Shown here: positions 45,208 to 53,896 of the stretch, piece after piece
Numbering within the stretch: the first letter of the stretch is position 1
Layout of the letters: every line of letters starts with the position of its first letter
Source: JALYUS01 sp038231255
GTDB lineage: Bacteria; Chloroflexota; Chloroflexia; Thermomicrobiales; JALYUS01
Direction of reading: 5' to 3'
Length of the DNA: 64,000 bases
Assembly (NCBI GenBank): GCA_038231255.1
Contig: JBBRLR010000005.1
Span: 23,257-87,256 of the forward strand
The notes under the pieces: model-generated
Told to the model about the DNA's origin: nothing
Seen by the model: only the letters and a program-made list of their open reading frames with translations
Databases searched by the model: none
Program-made: the position numbers and the translations under genes

Positions 45208-45873
45208 ATGCCGACCGAGATGCACCCCGCCTTGACCGCGATGCCCGAGACGCGCCGCCAGATCGTGACGCTCCTGAAGAAGCAAGGTTCCGCGCGCTCG
45301 GAGGGGATCGCGGCGGCGATTGGCGTGACCTTGAGCGGCACGCGCCAGCACATGACCGCATTGGAACGCGAAGGGTTGATCGCGCATTCGGACCTGCGCG
45401 ACGGACGCGGTCGCCCGAAGTACGTCTATTACCTCACGCCGCTCGCCGACAGCCTTTTCCCGCGCAACTACGCGGACCTGACGAACGAACTGCTCGAATA
45501 CGTCGAGGAGGCCGATCCGGAACTCTTGGAACGGATCTTCGAGAAGCGGGGCGAGCGCCGTCTCGAACGCGCGCGGCAACGCACTAGTGGTCTATCGTTC
45601 CGCGAGCAAGTCCGCGTCATCACCGAACTCCTTGATGAGGACGGCTACCTCGCGGCTTTTGCGGAGGAACCCGACGGAGCGTTCCGCATCGTCGAGCACA
45701 ACTGCGCGGTGATGGATGTCGCCCGCAAATACAGCCATGCTTGCCGCACGGAAATCGCCTTCCTGCGCGCCGCACTCCCCGATGCCGAGGTCACCCGCAT
45801 CTCCCATATGATCGCCGGTCAGCACATCTGCGCCTACGACGTGCGGCCGAAAGCAGCCACGCTGGCGGAGTAG
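45208..45873 (+). CDS. ArsR/DeoR-like winged-helix regulator, SufR-like Fe-S sensor
   Basis: A 221-aa transcription regulator. A winged-helix DNA-binding domain (about 10-75) has TRRQIVTLLKKQG, AAAIGVTLSGTRQHMTALER and GRGRPKYVYYLT. The C-terminal half has three cysteines in the arrangement Cys-x12-Cys-x28-Cys (EHNC, SHAC, QHIC), as in SufR-type [Fe-S]-binding repressors. No suf genes adjoin, so the regulon is unknown. ATG 45208 is chosen because AAGGAG lies 5 nt upstream; ATG 45190 is in frame but lacks this spacing. Confidence 0.78.
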   Translation: MPTEMHPALTAMPETRRQIVTLLKKQGSARSEGIAAAIGVTLSGTRQHMTALEREGLIAHSDLRDGRGRPKYVYYLTPLADSLFPRNYADLTNELLEYVEEADPELLERIFEKRGERRLERARQRTSGLSFREQVRVITELLDEDGYLAAFAEEPDGAFRIVEHNCAVMDVARKYSHACRTEIAFLRAALPDAEVTRISHMIAGQHICAYDVRPKAATLAE

Positions 45874-45879
45874 ATTCGG

Positions 45880-46728
45880 TTACTTCGTGTTCACCTGCAC
45901 AACCGTGCTGACCGGATTGGTCATCCCGCTCGCCTGCGCGTAGACGCGCCACGTACCCGGTGAAGACAACGCGAGTGTCCCGCTGAGCGTGCCGTCGCCG
46001 CCGACGGTCGCGGCGATTGGCGCCTGATTCGTGCCATCGGGCGCGGTCGCCCAGAGCGTCACCGTCGCGCCGGGCATCCATCCATTACCGGTGAAGCCGA
46101 ACGGCGATCCGACAAAGGCGTACGGGACATTCGGCACGAAGGTTGGCACGCCGTAGGCACTGCCATAGCCGCCGCTGTTGCAGCCGTTAACGTACGGATA
46201 CAGCACGACACCGCTCGACGGAACGGCGTAATTATATCCCGGCCCCGGATACACGCCGCCGTAGGGCGCGCCGGTGAACGGATAGCCGGTGTTCGCATAG
46301 CCGCCGTTGATCGGCAATGATCCGGGGATGCAGACATCGTACGCTGGGTAGGTTTGCGTCACATACGGATAGCCCGGTGGCACGACGGGATACGGCAGCG
46401 CACCGGCGATGTTGCTCACCGCGTGCGTACCCGATCCGTAGCCGCGCGCGTCAATTTGGTAGAGTGCGGTGTCCTGATACGGCACGACGCCGGTAATCGC
46501 GCCCACCGGGTTCGCCGTCGCCGGGCCGAAGGGGAGCGTGCTGCCATCGTATCTGATGCCGTTGACCTGCACGAGTTCGCCGGGGTAAAAGCCGTTGCCG
46601 TCGAACTGGATGCCTCCCCCGACGACGCGCGCGACGAGGCTTGAGGCCGCGACCGGCATCGCCGCCAGCGTGCAAAGAAAGCCGACCCCGATCAGGAACC
46701 CGAAACCCTTGCCGATCCGGTTCAGCAC
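45880..46728 (-). CDS. Secreted Gly/Tyr/Pro-rich protein of unknown function
   Basis: A 282-aa exported protein. GTG 46728 (GAGGAGGG 7 nt upstream) starts a signal peptide LNRIGKGFGFLIGVGF followed by LCTLAAMPVAAS, with likely cleavage after the Ala-Ala-Ser region. A short beta-like domain (GNGFYPGELVQVNG) is followed by about 110 residues rich in Gly, Tyr, Pro and Ser, then a second similar unit (GNGWMPGATVTLWA). The two Gly-Asn-Gly-x-x-Pro-Gly motifs suggest duplicated Ig-like folds joined by a flexible region. The C-terminus resembles immunoglobulin-like adhesion or surface domains. No function is assigned. Confidence 0.75.
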   Translation of the reverse strand: MLNRIGKGFGFLIGVGFLCTLAAMPVAASSLVARVVGGGIQFDGNGFYPGELVQVNGIRYDGSTLPFGPATANPVGAITGVVPYQDTALYQIDARGYGSGTHAVSNIAGALPYPVVPPGYPYVTQTYPAYDVCIPGSLPINGGYANTGYPFTGAPYGGVYPGPGYNYAVPSSGVVLYPYVNGCNSGGYGSAYGVPTFVPNVPYAFVGSPFGFTGNGWMPGATVTLWATAPDGTNQAPIAATVGGDGTLSGTLALSSPGTWRVYAQASGMTNPVSTVVQVNTK

Positions 46729-46904
46729 GACCGTCCCTCCTCGCCACCCATCCATAGACCGCGTCCTCCCCTTTGTACCGTAGGCGCGGCGGATTGGGAA
46801 GAAGATGTAAAAAGACCGACAACCGATGCGCCCACGGCCCTTCTCCGCTATGCTCACGCCAGGGCCGACGATGCCGACAACGGCGGGACGAGAGGAGCGA
46901 CCGA

Positions 46905-48029
46905 ATGAAAATCACCGGGCTGGATGTGGTGCGCGTGCGCGTCAACCATCGCGGCGACTGGGTATTCGTGCACATAGCGACCGACGAGGGGCTGACGGGC
47001 CTCGGCGAGGCGTCGCACGGCGGCTTTACACCGCAACGCGACGACATCGTGACGGCGATCCTCCAAACGCAGTGCGCGCCGATCCTGACCGGACGAGATC
47101 CGCGCGCAGTGACGGCGGCGACCGCTGCGCTCCAACCGCTCGTGGACGGGCTGGCGTCCGCGACGGCAGTGTCGGAGTGCGAGCAGGCGCTCTGGGACAT
47201 CGCCGGCAAGGCGGCGGGGCTGCCAATCTACCGACTGCTCGGCGGTCCGGTGCGCACGCAGATTCCGCTCTACGCGAACATCAATCGTGCCGCCCGCGAG
47301 CGGACACCGGAAGACTTCGCGCGGCACGCAACCGATGCCGTCGCCGCCGGATTCCGTGCCGTAAAATGCGCCCCCTTCGACGGCATAGATCAACGCCGCG
47401 TCCAGGAACCCGAGCAACGCGCCCGCGTGCAGCGCGGTGTCGCCTGCGTCGCCGCCGTCCGCGACGCGGTCGGACAAGAGATTGATCTGTACGTGGACTG
47501 CCACAGCAAATTCGACGCGCCAACCGCGCTGGCCGTGGCGCGGGAACTCGCCGCGCTCGGCATCCGCTGGTTCGAGGAACCCGTGCCGACCGAGGAACGC
47601 GAAACGCTGCACGCCTTGCGGCCCGCTGTCCACGCGCTCGGCATGGAACTGATCGGCGGCGAATTGCTGTACGGCGTCGCCGGTTTCCTCCCCTACCTTG
47701 CACCGCGCATCTTCGACCTCGTGATGCCGGATGTGAAGCATTGCGGCGGGATCGCAGCGACCGTCGCCATCGGGAACGTCGCCGATGCGTGCGGGGTCAC
47801 CATCGCACCGCATAATCCGAGCGGCCCCGTTTCGATGGCGGCGAGCGCGCACGCGTCGGCCACGTTGCCCCACCTCCGCGCATTGGAACATGCCTGGGGC
47901 GAAGCGCCATGGCGTCCGCACCTGCTGACGCCGCACGAGCGCATCGAAGACGGCATGTACGTCCTGCCGGAAGCGCCCGGCCTCGGTATCAAACTCTCGG
48001 ACGAGATCGTCCGCGCGCATCGGGTGTGA
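46905..48029 (+). CDS. Enolase-superfamily sugar-acid dehydratase (mandelate racemase/galactonate dehydratase-like)
   Basis: A 374-aa enolase-superfamily protein with an N-terminal capping domain and a TIM barrel. Metal ligands are Asp in YVDCHSKFD, Glu in WFEEPVP and Glu in IGGELL. Lys in AVKCAPFD and His in APHNPSGPVS are candidate catalytic residues; the HNPSGP motif is typical of galactonate/sugar-acid dehydratases in this superfamily. The exact sugar acid is unknown. ATG 46905 follows AGAGGAG at a 7-nt distance. It is divergent from the secreted protein gene. Confidence 0.85.
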   Translation: MKITGLDVVRVRVNHRGDWVFVHIATDEGLTGLGEASHGGFTPQRDDIVTAILQTQCAPILTGRDPRAVTAATAALQPLVDGLASATAVSECEQALWDIAGKAAGLPIYRLLGGPVRTQIPLYANINRAARERTPEDFARHATDAVAAGFRAVKCAPFDGIDQRRVQEPEQRARVQRGVACVAAVRDAVGQEIDLYVDCHSKFDAPTALAVARELAALGIRWFEEPVPTEERETLHALRPAVHALGMELIGGELLYGVAGFLPYLAPRIFDLVMPDVKHCGGIAATVAIGNVADACGVTIAPHNPSGPVSMAASAHASATLPHLRALEHAWGEAPWRPHLLTPHERIEDGMYVLPEAPGLGIKLSDEIVRAHRV

Positions 48030-48062
48030 GGCGGACAGTCGCGATGGAACTGATGCGAGAAA

Positions 48063-48122
48063 GGTGGTGGCGGGCTTTAGCCTGCTCCGCCCGATTGTGA
48101 CACGCTAAAGCCCGCCACCACC
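48063..48122. repeat. GC-rich hairpin repeat, perfect 19-bp arms
   Basis: GGTGGTGGCGGGCTTTAGC (48063-48081) and its exact complement at 48104-48122 enclose a 22-nt loop. It lies just after the dehydratase gene and may also end its transcript. Confidence 0.85.
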
Positions 48123-48251
48123 GGGAAAGCGGCGGGATCGGCGGTGGTGACAACCTTGCGATGACGACGCCAGGATAGGTGACGTGATAGCATTGTCCCG
48201 TCGCGAAGGAGCCGGGGACTGCACAGAGGGGTCGGACGAGAGGGAGGGGAT

Positions 48252-49343
48252 TTGGAAAGACTTGCCACGCGACGCGTCCGCATGATCGTCATACTCGCCC
48301 TCATTCTGAGCGGTGCACTCTTGCTGCCACGTATTGGGCGCTCTGCACCCCGTGCAGCCAACCAGCCCGGTCAGCCCCGAGTGACTACCCCCGTCACGCT
48401 CTCGGTGGCCAGCGCCCCACCCGCGTCACCGACGGCGGAACCGACCATCGCGCCGACCATCGTGCCCCCGGTCGCCCCAGTCTTCGCGGCGCGCGCCGTC
48501 GGCCTGCGGGCGAGCGAACCGACCCCGACGCCGGTGCCGCCGACGCCGACACCGAAGCCTGCCGTAGCGAACGGCCCGCTGCTCACCAGCCGCCTCGTGA
48601 CGTTCTACGGCCACCCTGACAACAATCGCCTCGGCATCCTCGGCGAGTTTGCTACCCCAGCGGCGATGATCGCCAAGTTGAAAGCGCAGACCGCCGCCTA
48701 TCAGGTCGCCGACCCGTCGCGACCCGCGATCCCGACAATCGAGTTGATTGCCTCCGTCGCCTCCGACAGGCCGGGCGACGACGGGCTGTACCTCAACCGG
48801 ACGCGCCTGCCGCTGATCGAGCAGTACGCGCAGATCGCCGAGCAGAACAACTGTCTGCTCCTGCTCGATATTCAACTGGGATATGACAGCATGGCGAACG
48901 AGGTCGCGCGGCTCGCCCCGATCCTGAAACGGGGCAACGTCCATCTCGCGATTGACCCGGAATTCCACGTCAAGCGCGGCGAGGTGCCGGGCGATGCGTA
49001 CGGCAGCGTCACGGCGGCGGAAGTGACCACCGCGCAGAAGATGCTCGCGGACATCGTGACGCAAAATGGGATCACCGACAAAGTCCTCGTTATCCACCAA
49101 TTCCGCTTCGATATGCTGCCGGACAAGGAGAACATCAAACCCGTCCCGCATGTGCAGATCGCCGTCATCATGGACGGCTTTGGCGGACCCGGCGCGAAGT
49201 CCGAGAATTATAAAACGTTCATCCACGACGAGCCGATCCAGTACGGCGGCATCAAACTCTTCTACAAACAGGACAAACCCCTGATGACACCCGCCGACAT
49301 CGTCGCCCTCGACCCCAGTCCGCTCGTCGTTATCTATCAGTGA
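48252..49343 (+). CDS. Exported protein of unknown function with Pro/Thr linker
   Basis: A 363-aa protein. The N-terminus has a hydrophobic export segment (MIVILALILSGALLL). A 70-residue linker rich in Pro, Thr and Ala follows, with repeated TPTP words. A globular domain occupies about residues 110-363, with LVTFYGHPDNNRLGILGE, LLLDIQLGY, VHLAIDPEFHVKRGEVPG and a VLVIHQFRF strand. Alternating hydrophobic strands and acidic turn residues suggest a TIM-barrel-like hydrolase, but this is a guess. TTG 48252 is supported by GGGAGGGG just upstream; ATG 48285 is an alternative. I do not recognise a family. Confidence 0.7.
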   Translation: MERLATRRVRMIVILALILSGALLLPRIGRSAPRAANQPGQPRVTTPVTLSVASAPPASPTAEPTIAPTIVPPVAPVFAARAVGLRASEPTPTPVPPTPTPKPAVANGPLLTSRLVTFYGHPDNNRLGILGEFATPAAMIAKLKAQTAAYQVADPSRPAIPTIELIASVASDRPGDDGLYLNRTRLPLIEQYAQIAEQNNCLLLLDIQLGYDSMANEVARLAPILKRGNVHLAIDPEFHVKRGEVPGDAYGSVTAAEVTTAQKMLADIVTQNGITDKVLVIHQFRFDMLPDKENIKPVPHVQIAVIMDGFGGPGAKSENYKTFIHDEPIQYGGIKLFYKQDKPLMTPADIVALDPSPLVVIYQ

Positions 49344-49421
49344 TCGCCACTTGTTCCGCGCCGATAGGAGACGAACGAGAAACGCGCCACCGAGATGGCA
49401 GCGCGTTTTTGGTTTCGTGCA

Positions 49422-49496
49422 TGGTGAGCCCGGTGGGATTCGAACCCACGACCAATGGATTAAAAGTCCACTGCTCTACCGCTGAGCTACAGGCCC
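49422..49496 (-). tRNA. tRNA-Lys(TTT)
   Basis: A 75-nt cloverleaf on the minus strand. The acceptor GGGCCTG pairs with CGGGCTC, discriminator A, encoded CCA (49422-49424). The anticodon loop CTTTTAA gives TTT. Together with tRNA-Lys(CTT) at 0.5 kb, both lysine isoacceptors are in this window. Confidence 0.95.
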
Positions 49497-49506
49497 ATCG
49501 CCCGAA

Positions 49507-49535
49507 ATCGTACCATGCGGCGGCGGGCGGCGCAA
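49507..49535 (-). promoter_or_regulatory. Candidate promoter of tRNA-Lys(TTT)
   Basis: On the minus strand, TTGCGC (49530-49535), 17 bp and TACGAT (49507-49512), ending 11 nt before the tRNA 5' end. Confidence 0.5.
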
Positions 49536-49550
49536 TTCGGTTCGTCAGCC

Positions 49551-49711
49551 GGGGAAGCGTCTCAGGGGTGATCGATCCGCTGCATGCCGCCGACCCTGGT
49601 AGCGCAGGCTTTCCAGACTGCGTCCCTGTCGCAGGTTGGAAAGCCTGCGCTACCAACACGCGCCCAACACGCCCGCCAGAGATGACCGATCACCTGTTGA
49701 GACGCTTCCCC
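49551..49711. repeat. Nested palindrome of about 160 bp after resA
   Basis: Outer arms 49551-49574 (GGGGAAGCGTCTCA then GGGGTGATCG) and 49687-49711 pair apart from a short mismatch. Inside lies a second inverted repeat, 49597-49622 and 49630-49655, with 24 of 26 pairs and the GGTAGCG..GGCTTT core. The right outer arm ends one base before the resA stop codon. Confidence 0.8.
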
Positions 49712-49712
49712 G

Positions 49713-50357
49713 CTAGCCGGTGATGCGTTGCAGTTCGGTATGTGCGGTTTCCGGGTCCAGGGATTGTTGCAGCACACGCTGCACGACGCCGTTGCGATCA
49801 ATCATCAGGTGGGTCGGGAAGTTCGTGATGCGGTACGGGCCGATGTCGCGCGAGCCGTCATTGAAAACGAGCGTGCCGGTCATGCGCAAGTCCTGGTAAT
49901 ACTTCAGCCCGTCCTGCCGCATATCGGCGGTGTTGACGAGGAGCAGGACGAGATCGGGATGCGTCGCCCGCTCCTGCGCATAAACCGCCTGTAGGTCGGG
50001 CATCTCCGCCTTGCACGGCCCGCACCATGACGCCCAGAAATTCACCCAGACCGGGCGACCATTAAGGGTCGCCATGTCGAAGGGTGTGCCGTCGGCGGTC
50101 GTCAACGGCAATGCCGCGAGGTGGTCACCGATGTGCGGCACAGTGCGGCCCGGATCGGATAGGCCCGCGCCGCCGTTATCGCGGTTAAAGAGCGCGATGC
50201 CGAGGATGATGGCCACCGCGATCAGCAGGCCACCACCGACTTGCACGCCGCGCGGCAGGGTGCGGAGCGGCGGTGCGGATTCCGGCATCGTCGCGTCGCG
50301 GGGAGCGTCCGCCAGCCGCTCAGTCTCCACCGAGACCACCCGGTCCGATGAACCCAT
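49713..50357 (-). CDS. resA: ResA/TlpA-like membrane-anchored thiol-disulfide oxidoreductase
   Basis: A 214-aa thioredoxin-fold protein with one N-terminal membrane helix (VGGGLLIAVAIILGIALF). The redox site is WASWCGPCKAEMP, and the cis-Pro lies in TNFPTHLMID. It reduces haem-binding cysteines of apocytochrome c outside the membrane. ATG 50357 overlaps the end of ccsA by 38 nt; ATG 50288 would avoid the overlap but also lacks a good ribosome-binding site. It is the last gene of a System II maturation operon. Confidence 0.9.
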   Translation of the reverse strand: MGSSDRVVSVETERLADAPRDATMPESAPPLRTLPRGVQVGGGLLIAVAIILGIALFNRDNGGAGLSDPGRTVPHIGDHLAALPLTTADGTPFDMATLNGRPVWVNFWASWCGPCKAEMPDLQAVYAQERATHPDLVLLLVNTADMRQDGLKYYQDLRMTGTLVFNDGSRDIGPYRITNFPTHLMIDRNGVVQRVLQQSLDPETAHTELQRITG

Positions 50358-51243
50358 GCAGTCCGGTGAACCAGTAGTTGCCGTAGTAGGTGAAAATCGT
50401 CGCTACGAAGCCGACAATCAGGATGATCGCCGTCCCGCGCCCCTTCATGCCGCGGACGACGCGCGCGTGCATATAAAAGCCGTAAATCAGCCATGTCACA
50501 AGCGCGGAGGTCTCCTTCGGGTCCCACGTCCAGAAGCCGCCCCACGCCTCCGATGCCCAGATGCCACCCAGGACGAGCGTCAGGAACATCAGCGGGAAGC
50601 CGACGACCGTCGCGCGGTAGCCGACCTCATCGAGCACGTCCAGCGACGGCAGTTTGTCCGTGCGCACCCGCTCCTGGATCAGGTACATCGCGCCCGCTGC
50701 GAAACCGATGGTGAAAAAGCCGTACGCGAGCATCGCCATCGGGACGTGAATAGCGATCCACTTGCTTTGCAAGGCGGGGATCAGGCCCGCGACCTGCTTT
50801 TCGGAGTCCGGGCGCGAGATGCCGTAGAGCATGATCGCGGAGGCTGCGGCCATCGCCATCGCGCCGAGCGCCTTGACCGGGTAGATGCGCGACATGATGT
50901 AATAGGCGAGGCAGATCGTCGTCGCGAAGGCGAGCGCGAACTCGTACATATTGCCGTATGGGCCGCGCTTCGAGACGATGGTGCGAAAAACCAGCGCGCC
51001 GATCATGAAGAGCAGGGCCGAGCGCTGCATATACGTCGCGATGTATCCGGCCAACGTCGGGCCACCCGCCGTGCGCTCCGCCGTCATGCCGGTCGTGATC
51101 GTGCCACCCGCGCTCGTTTGCATCCGCGCGGTACGCACGCGGAACAGCCCGACCCCGTAGGTCGCGTAGAGGATCGTGGACGCGATGGCGCAGACCAGCG
51201 CGCCATACAAGCAATACGACGAAAACTTCAGTGCTCCCAGCAT
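50320..51243 (-). CDS. ccsA: Cytochrome c biogenesis protein CcsA/ResC
   Basis: A 307-aa polytopic membrane protein with about eight helices. The haem-handling tryptophan-rich motif is WASEAWGGFWTWDPKE. Conserved His residues flank it (IAIHVPMAMLAYGFF, YMHARVVRG, FTGLHGF). With ResB it forms the System II haem exporter and lyase. ATG 51243 lies 34 nt after the resB stop. Confidence 0.93.
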   Translation of the reverse strand: MLGALKFSSYCLYGALVCAIASTILYATYGVGLFRVRTARMQTSAGGTITTGMTAERTAGGPTLAGYIATYMQRSALLFMIGALVFRTIVSKRGPYGNMYEFALAFATTICLAYYIMSRIYPVKALGAMAMAAASAIMLYGISRPDSEKQVAGLIPALQSKWIAIHVPMAMLAYGFFTIGFAAGAMYLIQERVRTDKLPSLDVLDEVGYRATVVGFPLMFLTLVLGGIWASEAWGGFWTWDPKETSALVTWLIYGFYMHARVVRGMKGRGTAIILIVGFVATIFTYYGNYWFTGLHGFIGPGGLGGD

Positions 51244-51277
51244 CGCTCATTACCCCTTCGTCCGCCCACCCGGCGGA

Positions 51278-52792
51278 TCAGTCGCTGACCAGCGTCACCG
51301 TTTCCGGTTTCGATTCCGGCCGTGTGTGATTGCCAATCGTCATCCCGTCGCCCGCTGCGGGCGCGCCCCGCTCGCCGATTTCCGCCGCGAGCCGCTCGAA
51401 CTCCTTCGCGCCGAAGATGTCCAGTTTCACCTGCGCGCCAATATGCATCCGCGCCGTGCCGTCCGGCTGCGGGAGGACGAGCGCGCGCACGCGGCGATGC
51501 GGCACGTAGAACGTTACCATGATGCTGAAAAAGATCAGCGCGGCGGCGGTAATAATCACCGGCAGGCCGGGATTATGGGTGATCTGCAACCCCGTGAAGC
51601 GCACCTCGCGCTGAAAGGTGAACGTTAGCCCGCCAATCGTCACCGCGCCGCCCGGATCGAGCCTGCCCGTGCCGATCGGGGCCAAGCCCGCCTTCACCGC
51701 TCGGTTGTCGAAGATCGCAATCGCCATCTGCCCGACGCCGATCTTCTCGTCCTGCGAGCCTGCCGACGCGACGAGGCGCACGGTCACGCCGAGATCGTCC
51801 AGCCGCTGCACGCCCGTCGGCTCGAACTCGCCGAGGTGGTCGGTGAACTGTCGCGCGAACGTCCGGTCGTCCGAAACAAAGATCGGGATGCTGTCATCCC
51901 AGCGCACCGTACCCGTCGCCGCGTCGGTAACGACAAACTTCGCCGCCTGCCCGTAGGTCGCCTGATGCAGCGAAACGCCGCCGTAGCCGATCGGGCTATT
52001 GACGCGCAGCCGCCCCGTCGCCACCCGCTGATCGCCGCGCAGAATTTCAATATCCGAGTAATAATCCCGCGCGCGACCGTCGTCGTAGTACGAATCCACA
52101 AATCCGTCGTTGCGGACGCTCAATCCCGTGCCGTGTCCGATCGCGCGCACGGAGCCATCGGGGACGAGAAAGCCGATCTCGCGCCAGCCGAAGATGGAAG
52201 CGATCAGCGCGCCGAACATTAGCAGGACAAGGCCCGTATGGAACGGAAAAGTCGCCAGCAGGCTGTAGCGGTTCTTGTCACCGTAGAGATGGGTCGCACC
52301 GCTCTTTTCGTCCCGCCATGTCAGTGTGCGGTAGCGATGCGCGCCGAGTACGGAGGTAAAGGCGTCCACACCTTCCGCCGGTGTCGCCATTTCCAGCGTC
52401 CGGGATGATTTGACGGCGCTGAAAAAGCCCGTGGAGGTGCGAATGCCGGGTCGCCAGATGCGCTGCGCGATGCCAGGCCAGCGGTTCACCATCCCACCGA
52501 GAATGATGCTGACGATCAGCAAGCCGAGCGTCAACAAAAAGAGCGGCGATTCCCAGACTGCCCAGTCGGACCACCACCGCATCAGACCGCTCATTGCCGG
52601 GATGGTCCGTGCGATGCTCGATGGCAAGGTTGATTGCGCGATTGTGGCGAGCAGGATCCAGACGATCGTCGTGCCGATCAGCCAGAGCGCGACGCGCACC
52701 GACGTGAAGAACCACCAGACAGCGTCGAGGAACGCCGTGAGGGCGCGTCGTCCGGTTGTGGGGGTGACATCGGTCGTTGCCGAAGGGGGCAT
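51278..52792 (-). CDS. resB: Cytochrome c biogenesis protein ResB/Ccs1
   Basis: A 504-aa ResB-family protein. Three N-terminal membrane helices (WFFTSVRVALWLIGTTIVWI; LFLLTLGLLIVSIILGG; FHTGLVLLMFGALIASIFG) precede a large extracytoplasmic domain of about 220 residues, and a fourth helix (VIITAAALIFFSIMVTFYVP) lies before the cytoplasmic tail. It partners with CcsA to attach haem to apocytochrome c. ATG 52792 is chosen because GGAG lies 8 nt upstream; a longer frame upstream has no ribosome-binding site. Confidence 0.9.
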   Translation of the reverse strand: MPPSATTDVTPTTGRRALTAFLDAVWWFFTSVRVALWLIGTTIVWILLATIAQSTLPSSIARTIPAMSGLMRWWSDWAVWESPLFLLTLGLLIVSIILGGMVNRWPGIAQRIWRPGIRTSTGFFSAVKSSRTLEMATPAEGVDAFTSVLGAHRYRTLTWRDEKSGATHLYGDKNRYSLLATFPFHTGLVLLMFGALIASIFGWREIGFLVPDGSVRAIGHGTGLSVRNDGFVDSYYDDGRARDYYSDIEILRGDQRVATGRLRVNSPIGYGGVSLHQATYGQAAKFVVTDAATGTVRWDDSIPIFVSDDRTFARQFTDHLGEFEPTGVQRLDDLGVTVRLVASAGSQDEKIGVGQMAIAIFDNRAVKAGLAPIGTGRLDPGGAVTIGGLTFTFQREVRFTGLQITHNPGLPVIITAAALIFFSIMVTFYVPHRRVRALVLPQPDGTARMHIGAQVKLDIFGAKEFERLAAEIGERGAPAAGDGMTIGNHTRPESKPETVTLVSD

Positions 52793-52897
52793 GGGGCAAA
52801 CTCCATTGTTTGCGTCCACGGTCGCGGATGTGGCGCCCGCGATCCGCCCGCACACCACATCAACCGCGCCAAATTATACCACAGCCATCGCGACCGC

Positions 52898-53764
52898 TCA
52901 GGTCACGCCGGGGATATTAATCGCCGGGGCATACTGAGCGAGGCGTGAGAGCGTGTCGGTGAGCAACAGGACGCCGATCCCGATCAGGAAGAGGCCGCTG
53001 ACGATGGAGATGACGCCGTAGTAGCGATTGATGCGCCGGAGGGCGCCGCTCGCCTTGCCGAACAGCAACGCGACGCACAAGAATGGTACACCCAGGCCGA
53101 GTGAGTACACAAAGAGCAGTAATCCGCCATTCGCGGGCTGCGCGCCGACGACACCGTAGATGCCCGTCAGGATTGGCCCGACGCACGGCGACCAGCCCGC
53201 CGCGAAGAACACCCCGATCAGGAATGATCGCCCGAACATCGGCGCTACGCTACGTCGTTCGACACGCGGTGTCAGATTCGTCTCCTGCCCCGCTGCCGGA
53301 CGCGGGTACGCGACGATGCCAAGCCCGTCCCGCCTCCGGCTCCCGCCGAGAAATCCCGCGCCCGGCTGCATCTTGATCGTGCGGTTCAGGAAGGGAATGC
53401 GGATCAGGCCGAGCGTATGGAACCCGAGCAGAATGACGACAACGCCGCCGACCCAGCGCACGTACCCCTGCGCCGATTGGACGTTGGTGAGGAACTGACC
53501 GATCGCGATACCGAAGAGCGTAAATACCGCCGAAAAGCCGAGGACGAAAGCGAGGCCATTGAGCAGCAATGACCGGCGCTGCGGCGCGACATCGTCACCC
53601 ACCGTCGTCCCGGCGAGGTAGCCGATATACCCCGGCACCAGCGGCAGGACGCACGGCGAGACGAACGAGAGCAGGCCGCCGAGAAAAGCGAGCGGGATGC
53701 CGAAGATCAGCGGCGCTCCCTGGACGCGAACATCCATGATGATTTGCACAGGATGAACCCCCAT
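52898..53764 (-). CDS. ccdA: CcdA/DsbD-like transmembrane electron carrier
   Basis: A 288-aa membrane protein with about six helices. The paired redox cysteines are in SFVSPCVLPLVPGYIGYL (helix 1) and FFAAGWSPCVGPILTG (helix 4). CcdA passes electrons from cytoplasmic thioredoxin to ResA. A loop of about 35 residues between the two halves is longer than in the minimal family. The start is ATG 53764 or ATG 53737, neither with a clear ribosome-binding site. First gene of the maturation operon and divergent from recO. Confidence 0.9.
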   Translation of the reverse strand: MGVHPVQIIMDVRVQGAPLIFGIPLAFLGGLLSFVSPCVLPLVPGYIGYLAGTTVGDDVAPQRRSLLLNGLAFVLGFSAVFTLFGIAIGQFLTNVQSAQGYVRWVGGVVVILLGFHTLGLIRIPFLNRTIKMQPGAGFLGGSRRRDGLGIVAYPRPAAGQETNLTPRVERRSVAPMFGRSFLIGVFFAAGWSPCVGPILTGIYGVVGAQPANGGLLLFVYSLGLGVPFLCVALLFGKASGALRRINRYYGVISIVSGLFLIGIGVLLLTDTLSRLAQYAPAINIPGVT

Positions 53765-53896
53765 CGCGACGCAACCCATCACTATGATACCGCTAAATCG
53801 CCGCCAATTCACTCGACAACGAGGAATAACCGAACGACGCCTGATGCGCTGAGGCGCGGCGTCTGCGATAATCCCGGTATCGAAAGGGGAGCGACG

